From the NCBI GenBank assembly GCA_038533575.1, contig JBCAYL010000001.1:1082226-1146225 (forward strand): a stretch of 64,000 nt of DNA, written 5' to 3'. The notes below the pieces were generated by a model, which ran no database searches, was not told the DNA's origin, and worked only from the letters and a program-made list of their open reading frames with translations. This stretch comes from Pseudomonadota bacterium. Lineage in GTDB: Bacteria > Pseudomonadota > Alphaproteobacteria > Rhodobacterales > Rhodobacteraceae. The position numbers were made by a program, and so were the translations under genes. Positions 1-11,013 of the stretch are shown here, piece after piece. Positions within the stretch are counted from its first letter, which is position 1. Every line of letters begins with the position of its first letter.

Positions 1-199
1 AAACGTGCGCGCGCGCGTAATTCAGACCGGTGCTCCGATCCGCGCCGAAGAGCGAGGCCGTGCCCGGGCGCGGCACGCGCGTCGTGATCACCTCGATCGG
101 GTAGATGCTGGCCCCCGGAGCGGGGGGTGCGAAGGGGGGAACGTCCGCAGGGGCGCAGGCCGCAAGCACGACGAGCGCCGCCCACAGCCACCGCCTCAC
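1..199 (-). CDS. Lipoprotein, partial (3' end beyond window), possible DUF900-type hydrolase
   Basis: A GTG start shares the bases GTGA with the aroB stop codon, so it is the next gene of the aroK-aroB operon. The 66 visible residues begin with a short hydrophobic signal (RRWLWAALVVLAAC) ending in a clear lipobox (LAAC), which predicts an outer or inner membrane lipoprotein. The mature part contains VITTRVP and, later, FGADRSTGLNYAR. This spacing resembles the start of DUF900 alpha/beta hydrolases (a TTR-x-P stretch, then an F-G-x-x-RS-x-x-L-x-Y stretch). That assignment is an inference from a short fragment; the lipoprotein signal itself is directly visible. Confidence 0.6.
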   Translation of the reverse strand, partial: MRRWLWAALVVLAACAPADVPPFAPPAPGASIYPIEVITTRVPRPGTASLFGADRSTGLNYARAHV

Positions 200-1299
200 C
201 GGGCATCCTCCAGCACGTCGAAGACGGTCTCGCGCGGCACGTCGCCTGTCACGAAGGCCTCTCCGATCCCGCGCATGAGGACAAAACGCAGCGCGCCGTC
301 GACGACCTTCTTGTCCTGCCCCATGAGCTCGATCAGCGCGTCGGAGGACGGCAGCGCGCCGGGGATGTCGGACAGCCGCGCCTTCATGCCCATGGCCCCC
401 AGATGGGCGGAAACGCGACCGGGCTCTTCCTGCGACGCGAGGCCGAGCCGGGCGGAAAGCTCCGTGGCGAGCGCGCATCCGATCGCCACCCCCTCGCCGT
501 GGAGGAGCCGGTCGGAATAGCCTGTGGCGGCCTCGAGCGCATGGCAGAACGTGTGGCCCAGATTGAGCAGCGCGCGGTCGCCCTGTTCTGTCTCGTCGCG
601 CACGACGATCTCGGCCTTCATTTCCACGGACCGCGTGACCGCGCGCAGCCGGGCGGCGGCGTCCCCGTCGCGCAGCGCCGGGCCATGGGCTTCGAGCCAG
701 CCGAAGAAGGCTGCGTCGCCGAGGAGGCCGTATTTCATCACCTCCCCGTAGCCCGCGAGGAAATCCCGCTCTGTCAGCGTGTCGAGGAGGCCGGTATCGG
801 CGAGCACGAGCGCGGGCTGGTGAAACGCACCGATGAGGTTCTTGCCCTGCGGTGCGTTGATCCCGGTCTTGCCACCCACGGAGCTGTCGACCTGCGCCAG
901 GAGACTCGTGGGGATCTGCACGAAGCGCACGCCGCGCCGGAGGATCGCGGCCGCGAGCCCCACGAGATCCCCGATGACGCCGCCGCCAAAGGCGATGACC
1001 ACGTCCCGGCGTTCGATCTTCTCGGCGAGGAGCCACTCGACAGTGCGCGTCAGGTGGGGCCAGCTCTTCGTGGCCTCGCCCGCCGGCAGCGTCAGCGACG
1101 AGGCAGACAGGCCCTCGGCCTCGAGGGCGGCCACGAGGCGCGCCAGATGATGCGCCGCCACGTTCTCGTCGGTGACAATGGCCACGCGCGGCCGCGACAG
1201 AAGTGGGGCCACGCGTGCGCCCGCCTCGTCCAGAAGACCGGGCCCCAGCACCACGTCATAGGCGCGCGCACCGAGGGCCACGTGGACCGTCTCACGCAT
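196..1299 (-). CDS. aroB: 3-dehydroquinate synthase
   Basis: Second step of the shikimate pathway: NAD- and metal-dependent conversion of DAHP to 3-dehydroquinate in the cytoplasm. The 367-residue product shows the NAD-binding FGGGVIGD stretch near residues 104-111, the SSVGGKTGIN substrate loop near 139-148, and the metal ligands expected in GYGEVMKYG, NLGHTFCHALE and LLHGEGVA. The frame is open 30 codons further upstream into aroK, but MRETVHVALG is the sensible start because it overlaps the aroK stop by only 8 bases. It follows aroK directly, so the two are translationally coupled aromatic amino acid genes. Confidence 0.97.
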   Translation of the reverse strand: MRETVHVALGARAYDVVLGPGLLDEAGARVAPLLSRPRVAIVTDENVAAHHLARLVAALEAEGLSASSLTLPAGEATKSWPHLTRTVEWLLAEKIERRDVVIAFGGGVIGDLVGLAAAILRRGVRFVQIPTSLLAQVDSSVGGKTGINAPQGKNLIGAFHQPALVLADTGLLDTLTERDFLAGYGEVMKYGLLGDAAFFGWLEAHGPALRDGDAAARLRAVTRSVEMKAEIVVRDETEQGDRALLNLGHTFCHALEAATGYSDRLLHGEGVAIGCALATELSARLGLASQEEPGRVSAHLGAMGMKARLSDIPGALPSSDALIELMGQDKKVVDGALRFVLMRGIGEAFVTGDVPRETVFDVLEDAR

Positions 1300-1846
1300 C
1301 CACCGTCTCCAGCACGTCCGGGCGATCGGCCGAGATCGCGGCGGCCACGTGGCGCGCCATGTCCTGAACCGAGTAGCTGGCATCGGCATCGACGACGAGC
1401 CCGGCGCGCGCGTAATGCGGCTCCCTGAGGGCGATGAGTTCGCGCAGCGTCTTGCGCGGATCGTCCGTCTGCAACAGTGGGCGCGTCTCCTTGTGCCGCA
1501 CCCGCTCCCAGAGGAGCGGCTCCTCGGCGCGAAGCCAGACGGAGAGCCCGGCCGCGGCGATCGTCTCTCGTGTCTCGGGACGCAGGAACGCGCCCCCGCC
1601 CGTCGACAGGATCCCCGGCGGCGACAGCGCCATCAGGCGCGCGATCACTTGCACCTCCTTCTCTCGAAAGAACGCCTCGCCATCACGGGCGAAGACCTCC
1701 GCCACGGTCATGTTGGCGGCTTCCTCCAGCGCTTGGTCGCTGTCGCGAAACGGCACGTCGAGGAGCGCGGCCAGCGCGCGGCCCACCGCTGTCTTGCCCG
1801 CGCCCATCATGCCCACGAGGACGATGGTTTTCTTCAAGCGGCCCAT
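1292..1846 (-). CDS. aroK: Shikimate kinase
   Basis: Phosphorylates shikimate at the 3-hydroxyl using ATP. The 184-residue protein has the P-loop GMMGAGKT at residues 12-19, the shikimate-binding DSD motif (FRDSDQALE), the STGGGAF glycine-rich motif near residue 80, and the lid arginine region (RHKETRPLL). The length is normal for the family. It is the first gene of a minus-strand unit aroK-aroB-lipoprotein. The 181-base upstream gap is shared with the divergent small membrane ORF. This gap holds an AT-rich stretch CCATATATAAACG near 1952-1964 that could be a -10 region, but no convincing -35 is visible. Confidence 0.97.
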   Translation of the reverse strand: MGRLKKTIVLVGMMGAGKTAVGRALAALLDVPFRDSDQALEEAANMTVAEVFARDGEAFFREKEVQVIARLMALSPPGILSTGGGAFLRPETRETIAAAGLSVWLRAEEPLLWERVRHKETRPLLQTDDPRKTLRELIALREPHYARAGLVVDADASYSVQDMARHVAAAISADRPDVLETVDA

Positions 1847-2027
1847 GGCGCTCCCCGGTCACGGCTCTCACGCATGCCATGGCACGTTTCCGCCAAGGCA
1901 CGCAAAGCTCTTGCTACAAGGGGTTGAATGGCGTCAATATCCCTGAAAGGCCATATATAAACGCAAGCCGAGCGAGTATCTTCGCGACGGACCGCACAAA
2001 GAGCAGTCATGGGCCCAAGAGCACAGC

Positions 2028-2177
2028 ATGTGGCGAATACTCAAATACCTCTTCTACCTCGTGATCCTCGCGGGGATCGGCCTGACGGGCTATGCCTATC
2101 TCGGTCCCGTGATCGGCGCTGATTTCCTGCCCGAGCGGGAGACCGTGACGGTACCCGTGGAGCTCGAGATTGATTGA
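2028..2177 (+). CDS. 49-residue single-pass membrane protein
   Basis: A short open frame starting ATG-TGG and ending TGA. The product begins MWRILKYLFYLVILAGIGLTG, one clear transmembrane helix (about residues 6-24). It ends in a short acidic tail (ADFLPERETV...ELEID). Its end overlaps the TTG start of the next gene by 8 bases, which argues for a real, coupled gene. No family is recognised. The clean helix, the overlap and the divergence from aroK support it; its role is unknown, though being coupled to a secreted protein suggests a cell-envelope job. Confidence 0.6.
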   Translation: MWRILKYLFYLVILAGIGLTGYAYLGPVIGADFLPERETVTVPVELEID

Positions 2178-3675
2178 CCGCCTTGTCCTGACAGCTGCTT
2201 TGGCTTTGCTCGCGGGGCATGCCCTCGCGCAGGAGGCGGCGGAGGGCGGGGATGCCCCGCTTTCGGCCATCGACTGGCTGGGTGACGTGCCCGTGGAGCC
2301 CGCGCTCGACGCGCCGTTCCTCGGGCTCGAGGCGCCGGTGACGCAGAGCGGGGCCGCGCCCGATGTGGCGGCTGCACCGCTCGAGGATGGCGGCGGCATA
2401 GGTACGGGTGTCATCTCCACGGCGGTGAGTGGCCTTCCCTCGACGCTTTGGCAGGGGGCCAATGCCGCGGAGATCGCCGCGGCCTTCGATGCGATCCCCG
2501 CCGAGGCCATGGTCCCCGTGCAGCAGATGCGCCAGCGCCTCCTCCTCACCGCGGCGGCGCCCCCGCGCGGGACCGACGAGGCCGCCTTCCTCGCCCTGCG
2601 CATCGATCAGCTAACCGCACTCGGGGCCGTGCCCGCCGCGCTTTCCCTGCTGGAGGAAGCCGGGGAGACGCTCCTGCGCGACCCGCGCGTCTTCGCGCGC
2701 TACGCAGATGTCTCGCTCCTCGTGGGGCGGGAGGATGCAGCCTGCGCGCGCCTGCGCGGCGAGGCGGCGCTTTCGGACGACATCGCCCTCCTTGTCTTCT
2801 GCCTCGCTCGGAATGCCGATTGGAACGCGGCCGCCGTGGCGCTCAACACCGCCGAAGTCTTGGGCGACGTGCCGCCTGAAACGGGCGAGCTCCTCGCGCA
2901 GTTCCTCGAGCCTGAATTCTCCGACGGCACCGCCCCGCCGCTTCCGCCGGGCCCGGTGACCCCGCTTCTCATGCGGCTCCGCGAGGCCGTGGGCGCGCCC
3001 ATGGCCACGGCAGAGCTGCCGCGCGCATTCGCGGTCTCTGACCTGCGGCCGGACATGGGCTGGAAGGCGCAACTCGACGCCGCCGAGCGCCTCGTGCGCA
3101 CGGGCGCCTTCCCCGCAGGCCAGCTCGCCGCGCTCTACCGAGCCCGCGTGCCCGCGGCCTCCGGTGGGGTCTGGGACAGGGCCGAGGCGGTGCGCCGCCT
3201 GAGTGAGGCCCTCGAGGCGGGCGCGGGCTTTGAGACCGCGCTCAACGAGGCGCGGGCCGCCATGGCCGCCGCGGGCCTCGAAGCGCAGCTCGCCGCCATG
3301 GTCGCCGAGGATCTGAGCACGGCGGAGGGCGGTGGCATGGCGCGGGAGCGGCTCCTGCTCATGTCCCCATTCTACGAAGCCGTGACCGCCGAGAGCGGCC
3401 TCACGGCAGAGGTGGCGCGCGGGCGCGTCCGCTCCGCCAGTGCGAACTCCGCGCTCGAAGAGGCCGTGGCCGAAGCTTTCCGCCCCGGTCGCGAGATCGA
3501 TCCGCCGGTCTCGCTCGGCCTGGCCCTCCTCGATGCGCTCGCCACGATCGAGGCCGCGCGCAGCGGCGCCTCCATCGAGCTCACCCGCGCGCTCACGCTG
3601 CTGCGCTCGGTGGGCCTCGAGGATATCGCCCGCCAAGCGGCGCTGCATTTGCTTCTGATGCAGGCGGATGCATGA
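2170..3675 (+). CDS. Secreted/periplasmic protein of unknown function
   Basis: A 501-residue protein that appears to start at TTG, since no ATG or GTG gives a better start. A GGAG ribosome-binding site lies at 2159-2162, seven bases upstream. The N-terminus MIDRLVLTAALALLAGHALAQ is a well-formed Sec signal peptide with likely cleavage after ALA or ALAQ. The rest is alanine- and leucine-rich and predicted helical, with regular E-A-L helices reminiscent of TPR/solenoid folds, but no diagnostic motif is seen. It overlaps the small membrane ORF upstream (8 bases) and xerD downstream (ATGA), so the three form one translational unit. Function not assigned. Confidence 0.85.
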   Translation: MIDRLVLTAALALLAGHALAQEAAEGGDAPLSAIDWLGDVPVEPALDAPFLGLEAPVTQSGAAPDVAAAPLEDGGGIGTGVISTAVSGLPSTLWQGANAAEIAAAFDAIPAEAMVPVQQMRQRLLLTAAAPPRGTDEAAFLALRIDQLTALGAVPAALSLLEEAGETLLRDPRVFARYADVSLLVGREDAACARLRGEAALSDDIALLVFCLARNADWNAAAVALNTAEVLGDVPPETGELLAQFLEPEFSDGTAPPLPPGPVTPLLMRLREAVGAPMATAELPRAFAVSDLRPDMGWKAQLDAAERLVRTGAFPAGQLAALYRARVPAASGGVWDRAEAVRRLSEALEAGAGFETALNEARAAMAAAGLEAQLAAMVAEDLSTAEGGGMARERLLLMSPFYEAVTAESGLTAEVARGRVRSASANSALEEAVAEAFRPGREIDPPVSLGLALLDALATIEAARSGASIELTRALTLLRSVGLEDIARQAALHLLLMQADA

Positions 3676-4580
3676 GGGACGACGCCCATGCGATCGCGGC
3701 TTTCATCGAAGCCCAGGCCGCGGAGCTCGACGCCGCCCCGAACACCCAGGCCGCCTATGCAAGGGACCTCAAGGATGCCAGCGCGTGGCTGAGCCGCCGG
3801 GGCCTCGATTTCGCTCGGGCCAGCCGGGACGATATCGAGGCCTACCTGCAATTCTGCGAAGCGCAGGGCCTCGCGCGCGCCACCCGTGCCCGGCGGCTGT
3901 CCTCGCTCAAGCAGCTCTACCGCTTCTGCTTCGAGGAAGGCTGGCGCGGGGATAATCCGGCGATCCAAATCACTGGGCCGGGGCGCGATGCCCGGCTGCC
4001 CAAGACGCTGAGCCTCGAAGAGGTGGAAGCGCTCCTCGAGGCCGCGCGTCACCATGGCAAATCCGATGCCGCCCGCCTCCGCGCCACCTGCCTGATGGAG
4101 GTGCTCTACGCCACGGGCATGCGTGTGACGGAGCTTGTCTCCCTCCCGCTGAGCGCCGCGCGCGGGGATCCCCGGATGCTCCTCATTCGCGGCAAGGGCG
4201 GCAAGGAACGGCTTGTCCCGCTTTCCGAGCCCGCCCGCGACGCGCTGGCCCACTGGCTCGAGCATCTCGACGGGCTCGAGGGCCCCGCGCCCAAATACCT
4301 CTTTCCCTCGCGCGGCAAGGACGGGCACCTCACGCGCCATGCCTTCTACGTGCAGATCAAGACGCTGGCCGTGGCTGCGAGCTTGAGCCCGGCGAAGGTC
4401 ACCCCCCATACGCTGCGCCATGCCTTCGCGACGCATCTTCTGGCCAACGGGGCCGATCTCCGCGCGATCCAGACGCTTCTTGGCCACGCCGATATCGCCA
4501 CCACCGAGATCTACACCCATGTGCTCGAGGATCGCCTCCGCGATCTGGTGCTCGAGCATCACCCCCTTGCTGATCTCTGA
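3672..4580 (+). CDS. xerD: Tyrosine recombinase XerD
   Basis: Chromosome dimer resolution recombinase acting at dif with XerC and FtsK. The 302-residue protein has an N-terminal SAM-like core-binding domain (about residues 5-95) and a C-terminal catalytic domain with all the expected residues: Arg in ATGMRVTEL, Lys in RGKGGKERLVPL, His-x-x-Arg in TPHTLRHAFATH, His in LLGHADI and the nucleophilic Tyr in TEIYTHV. Full length and housekeeping context, with no excisionase or att repeats, indicate a Xer protein rather than a mobile-element integrase. XerD versus XerC is assigned by overall similarity and is not certain. Confidence 0.9.
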   Translation: MRDDAHAIAAFIEAQAAELDAAPNTQAAYARDLKDASAWLSRRGLDFARASRDDIEAYLQFCEAQGLARATRARRLSSLKQLYRFCFEEGWRGDNPAIQITGPGRDARLPKTLSLEEVEALLEAARHHGKSDAARLRATCLMEVLYATGMRVTELVSLPLSAARGDPRMLLIRGKGGKERLVPLSEPARDALAHWLEHLDGLEGPAPKYLFPSRGKDGHLTRHAFYVQIKTLAVAASLSPAKVTPHTLRHAFATHLLANGADLRAIQTLLGHADIATTEIYTHVLEDRLRDLVLEHHPLADL

Positions 4581-4691
4581 TCAGGGCGCAGGCCGTCCGA
4601 AACGCCTTTCAATTCCGTTCCCGAGGAATTGGGCGCAGGACGCGAAAGCGAGAGACTTGTCAGAGGACGGAGCGAGCGGCATATCCGCGTC

Positions 4692-5999
4692 ATGACAGAC
4701 CCCACCTCCACGATGCTGGGCCTCGAGGGCCTCGACAGCGCCTTCTGGATCACGGCCGCCGCGATCCTCTTTCTCCTCGTGATGTCGGGCTTCTTCTCGG
4801 GCTCGGAGACGGCGCTGACGGCGGCGTCGCGCGGCAAGCTGCGCGCGCAGGCCGACAAGGGCTCGGGCGGCGCCGCCGCGGCGCTCCGCATCACCGAGGA
4901 CAACGAGCGCCTGATCGGCTCGGTCCTTCTCGGCAACAACCTCGTCAATATCCTCGCCACATCGCTCGCGACGGCGCTCTTCACCCGCGCCTTCGGCGAA
5001 AGCGGCGTCGCGCTTGCCACCCTCGTGATGACGCTCCTCGTGCTCATCTTCGCTGAGGTGCTGCCCAAGACCTACGCCATCACCAACTCCGAGACCGCGG
5101 CGGCCCTCGTGGCGCGCCCGATCTCCGTGGTCGTGATGCTCTTCTCGCCCATCGTGCGCGCGGTTCGCATTCTCGTGCGCGGCGTGCTCCGTGTCTTCGG
5201 TGTCCGGATCGACCCGGGCACCAACGTGCTGGCCGTGCGCGAGGAGATCGCGGGCGCGCTCTCCCTCGGCCACCAGGAGGGCGTCGTCGAGAAGGAGGAC
5301 CGGGACCGGATCCTCGGCGCGCTCGATCTCGCCGAGCGCACCGTGGAGGAGATCATGCTCCATCGCTCCTCCATCGAGATGATCGATGTCTCCCTCGCCC
5401 CGGGCGACATCCTCTCTGCCGCGCTGCAGTCGCGCCACACGCGCCTGCCGCTTTTCCGCGATGATCCCGAGAACATCGTGGGCATCATCCACGCAAAGGA
5501 CCTCGCGCGCGCCATGGACAAGCTCGTGCGCAAGGACATCGCGGAATTCAACGTGCTCGACGTGGCCATGGAGCCCTACTTCGTCCCCGAGACGACAACG
5601 CTCGACGACCAGATGCGCGAGTTCCTGCGCCGCCGCGCGCATTTCGCGCTGGTGGTGGACGAATACGGCTCGCTCCAGGGCCTCTTGACGCTTGAAGACA
5701 TCCTCGAGGAGATCGTGGGCGAGATCGCAGACGAGTTCGACCAGGAGGAAGACGAGGTCGCCAAGACGGCCGACGGCCAATACATCGTCGAAGGGTCCAT
5801 GACGATCCGAGATCTCAACCGCGCTCATGACTGGAACCTCCCCGACGAGGAGGCGAACACCGTGGCGGGCCTTGTCATACACGAGGCGCAAATGATCCCG
5901 ACGACGGGCCAGGTGTTCAACTTTCACGGCTTCCGTTTCGAGGTCATGGAAAAGGATGCCAACCGGATTACCCGGCTCAAGGTCCGCCCCCTGAAATAG
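4692..5999 (+). CDS. CNNM/CorC-family transporter (HlyC/CorC family)
   Basis: Membrane protein of the DUF21-CBS-CorC type, associated in the family with magnesium or cobalt homeostasis. Domain order: DUF21 membrane domain with the FFSGSETALTAAS signature at about residues 30-45 and several hydrophobic helices to about 190; a CBS pair (about 210-330, including the LPLFRDDPENIVGIIHAKD stretch); and a C-terminal CorC_HlyC domain with VAGLVIHEAQMIPTTGQVF near 385-405. The start at MTDPTSTMLG (435 residues) is preferred over an upstream TTG because it gives the usual N-terminus. No transcription terminator is seen before katG. Confidence 0.92.
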   Translation: MTDPTSTMLGLEGLDSAFWITAAAILFLLVMSGFFSGSETALTAASRGKLRAQADKGSGGAAAALRITEDNERLIGSVLLGNNLVNILATSLATALFTRAFGESGVALATLVMTLLVLIFAEVLPKTYAITNSETAAALVARPISVVVMLFSPIVRAVRILVRGVLRVFGVRIDPGTNVLAVREEIAGALSLGHQEGVVEKEDRDRILGALDLAERTVEEIMLHRSSIEMIDVSLAPGDILSAALQSRHTRLPLFRDDPENIVGIIHAKDLARAMDKLVRKDIAEFNVLDVAMEPYFVPETTTLDDQMREFLRRRAHFALVVDEYGSLQGLLTLEDILEEIVGEIADEFDQEEDEVAKTADGQYIVEGSMTIRDLNRAHDWNLPDEEANTVAGLVIHEAQMIPTTGQVFNFHGFRFEVMEKDANRITRLKVRPLK

Positions 6000-8363
<2,364 letters not shown>

Positions 8364-8371
8364 GCCGGGAT

Positions 8372-8401
8372 TTGTGGGGGGCCAGCCCCCACACCCCGAG
8401 G
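8372..8401. repeat. REP-like intergenic palindrome, copy 1
   Basis: A GC-rich inverted repeat (GTGGGGGGCCAGCCCCCAC) followed by ACCCCGAGG just after katG. Read on the minus strand it begins CTCGGGGTGTGGGGGC, matching two other copies at 24596 and 30807 that start CTCGGGGTCTGGGGC and CTCGGGGGCTGGGGC. All three lie immediately beyond the ends of genes. Confidence 0.5.
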
Positions 8402-8410
8402 AATTGTTGC

Positions 8411-8452
8411 AAAGAGAAAGGGCGGGGCCGGATGGGCCCGCCCTTTCTCTTT
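8411..8452. terminator. Bidirectional intrinsic terminator between katG and DUF853 gene
   Basis: Perfect 16-base arms AAAGAGAAAGGGCGGG (8411-8426) and CCCGCCCTTTCTCTTT (8437-8452) around a 10-base loop. The outer part of the stem is A-rich on one side and T-rich on the other, so it can end transcripts from both convergent genes. Confidence 0.85.
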
Positions 8453-8462
8453 GCCGCCTCGG

Positions 8463-10001
8463 TCAGCGGCCCTTGAAGAGTCCGCCCAGCACGCCGCGCA
8501 CGATCCGGCGCCCGGTGGTGCCTTTGAGCTCCTTGATGATGGCGGAGCCGAGCGCGCTGCCCACGCTCTCGGCGCCCACGCGGCGGCTCGTGGAGCGGTT
8601 CACGCGAGCGCCCGAATAGCGCCGCGCCGCACGGTATTCGCGTTCCATGGCCTCCGCCTCCTCCTCGGCGGTCTCTGCCGCTTCGGCCGCCTTGGCGGCC
8701 TGCTCGGCCCGGGCGGTGAGGAGCTCGAAAGCGCTCTCGCGGTCCTTCAGCGCCTCGTATTTGCCAGCCACGGGGCTCGCGGCCATGACCCCTGCCCGCT
8801 CGGCCTCCGTGATGGGCCCGAGTTGAGAGGATGGCGGGCGGATGAGGGTCCGCTCCACGATGCCGGGCACGCCCTTTTTCTGGAGCATCGATGTCACCGC
8901 CTCGCCCACGCCCACCTCGCGGATCGCCTCCTCGGTGTCGAAGCGCGGGTTCTCGCGGTAGGTCTCGGCGGCCATCTTGAGCGCCTTCCTGTCGCGCGCG
9001 GTGAAGGCGCGCAGCGCGTGCTGCACGCGGTTGCCGAGCTGGCCCAGGATATCCTCGGGGATGTCGTCGGGTGACTGCGTGATGAAGTAGACGCCCACGC
9101 CCTTTGAGCGGATGAGGCGCGCCACCTGCTCCACCTTCTCCACGAGCGCCTTCGGTGCGTCCTCGAAGAGGAGATGCGCCTCGTCGAAGAAGAAGACGAG
9201 GCGGGGCTTATCGGGATCGCCCACCTCCGGCAGTTCCTCGAAGAGCTCCGAGAGGAGCCAGAGGAGGAAGGTGGCGTAAAGGCGGGGAGAAGACATGAGC
9301 TGGTCGGCGGCGAGGATGTTGACGCGGCCGCGCCCATCCGTGTCCGTGCGCATGATATCCGAGAGCTCGAGTGCAGGCTCGCCGAAGAGCTTTGCCCCGC
9401 CCTGATTCTCGATCACGAGGAGCCGCCGCTGGATCGCGCCGATGGAGGCGACGGAGACATTGCCGTAGCGCAGCGAGAGCGTGTCGCGGTTCTCACCCAC
9501 CCAGACGAGAAGCGATTGGAGATCCTTGAGATCGAGGAGCGGCAGGCCCTGCTCGTCGGCCACGCGGAAGGCGATGTTGAGGATGCCCTCCTGCGCCTCG
9601 GAGAGCTCGAGGAGCCGCGCGAGAAGAAGCGGGCCCATCTCCGCCACGGTCGTGCGCACGGGGTGACCCTTTTCTCCGAAGAGATCCCAGAACGTCACCG
9701 GCACGCTGTCATAGGTATAATCGGTGAAGCCGATGGTCTCGGCGCGGGAGGTGAAGGCGCCGTGAAGCTTGAAATCCGCGCTTCCGGCCTTTGCGAGGCC
9801 TGAAAGGTCCCCCTTCACGTCCGACAGGAAGACCGGCACACCCGCCGCCGAGAAGCCCTCGGCGAGGATCTGGAGCGTCACGGTCTTGCCCGTGCCAGTC
9901 GCCCCGGCCACGAGCCCGTGGCGGTTGGCATATTTGAGGGTGAGCTCCTGGCGCGCGCCGTATCCCTCGCCGCCGCCCCCGACAAAAATCCCCTTCTCCA
10001 T
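8463..10001 (-). CDS. HerA-like DUF853 (YjgR-type) ATPase
   Basis: P-loop NTPase of the DUF853 family, related to HerA/FtsK-type ATPases; the physiological substrate is not established. The 512-residue protein has Walker A GATGTGKT at residues 33-40 and Walker [14 protein letters not shown] near 275-288. It ends in a C-terminal Ala/Glu-rich coiled-coil stretch (about residues 425-460) followed by a basic tail and a glycine-rich end. The N-terminal IFVGGGGEG signature is typical. It is a single-gene unit convergent with katG. Confidence 0.88.
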   Translation of the reverse strand: MEKGIFVGGGGEGYGARQELTLKYANRHGLVAGATGTGKTVTLQILAEGFSAAGVPVFLSDVKGDLSGLAKAGSADFKLHGAFTSRAETIGFTDYTYDSVPVTFWDLFGEKGHPVRTTVAEMGPLLLARLLELSEAQEGILNIAFRVADEQGLPLLDLKDLQSLLVWVGENRDTLSLRYGNVSVASIGAIQRRLLVIENQGGAKLFGEPALELSDIMRTDTDGRGRVNILAADQLMSSPRLYATFLLWLLSELFEELPEVGDPDKPRLVFFFDEAHLLFEDAPKALVEKVEQVARLIRSKGVGVYFITQSPDDIPEDILGQLGNRVQHALRAFTARDRKALKMAAETYRENPRFDTEEAIREVGVGEAVTSMLQKKGVPGIVERTLIRPPSSQLGPITEAERAGVMAASPVAGKYEALKDRESAFELLTARAEQAAKAAEAAETAEEEAEAMEREYRAARRYSGARVNRSTSRRVGAESVGSALGSAIIKELKGTTGRRIVRGVLGGLFKGR

Positions 10002-10120
10002 CGCGTATCTCCCCGCCTGTTCTCGCCGGACAATACCCCGCTTGCGCCGCAGGACCAGCCACTTCAGGCGCGCCGCATAAGCCTTTCAACGCAAAGCCGT
10101 CATGGGACCTGAGAAGTGTG

Positions 10121-10149
10121 TTGACGCCGCGGCGCGGGAAACGTAGCGT
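10121..10149 (+). promoter_or_regulatory. Sigma-70-type promoter for a small RNA
   Basis: TTGACG (10121-10126) and TAGCGT (10144-10149) separated by exactly 17 bases. No coding sequence follows for almost 190 bases, and an intrinsic terminator ends about 70 bases downstream, so the promoter appears to serve a short non-coding transcript. The -35 is a five-of-six match; the -10 is weaker (three of six). Confidence 0.45.
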
Positions 10150-10155
10150 CACGCG

Positions 10156-10222
10156 CAATAAGTCGGCCAGTCCGACGGGGAGAGACGTCGAAAAAGGGTT
10201 CGCATCAGCGGGCCCTTTTTCT
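10156..10222 (+). ncRNA. Candidate small RNA, about 65 nt
   Basis: Lies in the 334-base gap between the DUF853 gene (which points away) and the IalB gene. After the promoter the RNA could form a 5-bp hairpin GTCGG/CCGAC (10162-10176), then a purine-rich GGGGAGAGACG linker. It ends in a strong intrinsic terminator: 13 paired positions from AAAAAGGGTTCGC (10191-10203) to GCGGGCCCTTTTT (10208-10220), two of them G-U wobbles, around an ATCA loop. No gene on the plus strand needs this terminator, so a dedicated short transcript is the simplest explanation. No start codon with a frame is present. The rest of the gap, 10223-10335, holds only the IalB leader and its GAGGAG ribosome-binding site. No RNA family is recognised. 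Confidence 0.5.
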
Positions 10223-10335
10223 ATTCCGCGTTGGCAAAGGTGCGGCTTGCGGGATCCTGCCGCGCACGGCCTTTTGCGCTGACACTCCCGCTGCCCCGTG
10301 TTAAGCGCCCCGCAATCCAAATCGAGGAGTAAGGA

Positions 10336-10926
10336 ATGACTTCCATTCGGCAGATCACGACGGCGGCAGCGCTCGCATGCACGCTGCCTTTCGCAGGCAC
10401 GCTGGCCGCGCAGGAAAGCGATGGCGGCACGGCCGCCGAGGGCCTTTCCATGGGCGAGACGATCGTCGATGGCCGTACCGTGGGCCAGGAATACGTGGGC
10501 GACACCTTCGGCGACTGGGCGCATCGCTGCGTGGCCACCGCCGACGGTGACGACCCCTGCAACGCCTACCAGCTCCTCCTCGACAGCGACGGAAACTCGG
10601 TGGCAGAGATTTCCCTCATACCGCTCGCGAATGGCGGCCAGGCCGTGGCCGGCGGCACCATCGTCACCCCGCTGGAGACCCTGCTCATGCAGCAGATCAC
10701 GCTGCAGATCGATGCGGGGGCCGCGCGCCGCTATCCGTTCTCCTTCTGCACCCGGCAGGGCTGCATCGCGCGGGTGGGCTTCACCCAGGACGACATCGAC
10801 GCGATGAAGCGCGGGGCAGAGGCCACGATGACGATCGTGGCAGCCGGCGCCCCTGAAGAGCCCGTGGCACTCAACGTGTCGCTTACGGGCTTCACCGCGG
10901 CCTACGACGCACTCGCAACGCGCTAG
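10336..10926 (+). CDS. Invasion-associated locus B (IalB) family periplasmic protein
   Basis: A 196-residue exported protein. A Sec signal peptide (about residues 1-26, ending TLAAQ) precedes the IalB domain, recognised by the GDTFGDWAHRCV opening and two cysteine pairs (HRC...DDPC and FCTRQGC) expected to form disulfides in the periplasm. GAGGAGTAAGG upstream is a strong ribosome-binding site. In this group IalB proteins are common non-pathogenic envelope proteins of unclear function. It is a monocistronic gene with a terminator at 10941. Confidence 0.85.
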   Translation: MTSIRQITTAAALACTLPFAGTLAAQESDGGTAAEGLSMGETIVDGRTVGQEYVGDTFGDWAHRCVATADGDDPCNAYQLLLDSDGNSVAEISLIPLANGGQAVAGGTIVTPLETLLMQQITLQIDAGAARRYPFSFCTRQGCIARVGFTQDDIDAMKRGAEATMTIVAAGAPEEPVALNVSLTGFTAAYDALATR

Positions 10927-10940
10927 CCACCGTCTTGAAT

Positions 10941-10977
10941 GAAAAAAGAAAGGCGCTCCGACGGGGCGCCTTTTTTC
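10941..10977. terminator. Bidirectional terminator between IalB and KAS genes
   Basis: An A-rich lead (GAAAAAAGAAAGGCGC) and a complementary GGCGCCTTTTTTC close a hairpin with a GC core (AGGCGC/GCGCCT). A-run and T-run on the two sides fit termination of both the plus-strand IalB gene and the minus-strand KAS gene. Confidence 0.75.
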
Positions 10978-11013
10978 ATGCCCGGATCGGCAAGTTCGGA
11001 CTGGAAGCCCGGC

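Noticed and set aside
127-1428. Long plus-strand frame over aroB
   Set aside because: Antisense shadow; aroB motifs are intact on the other strand.
3672-4580. Tyrosine recombinase as sign of an integrated element
   Set aside because: It is a full Xer protein in a housekeeping setting; no tRNA, att repeats, excisionase or phage genes nearby.
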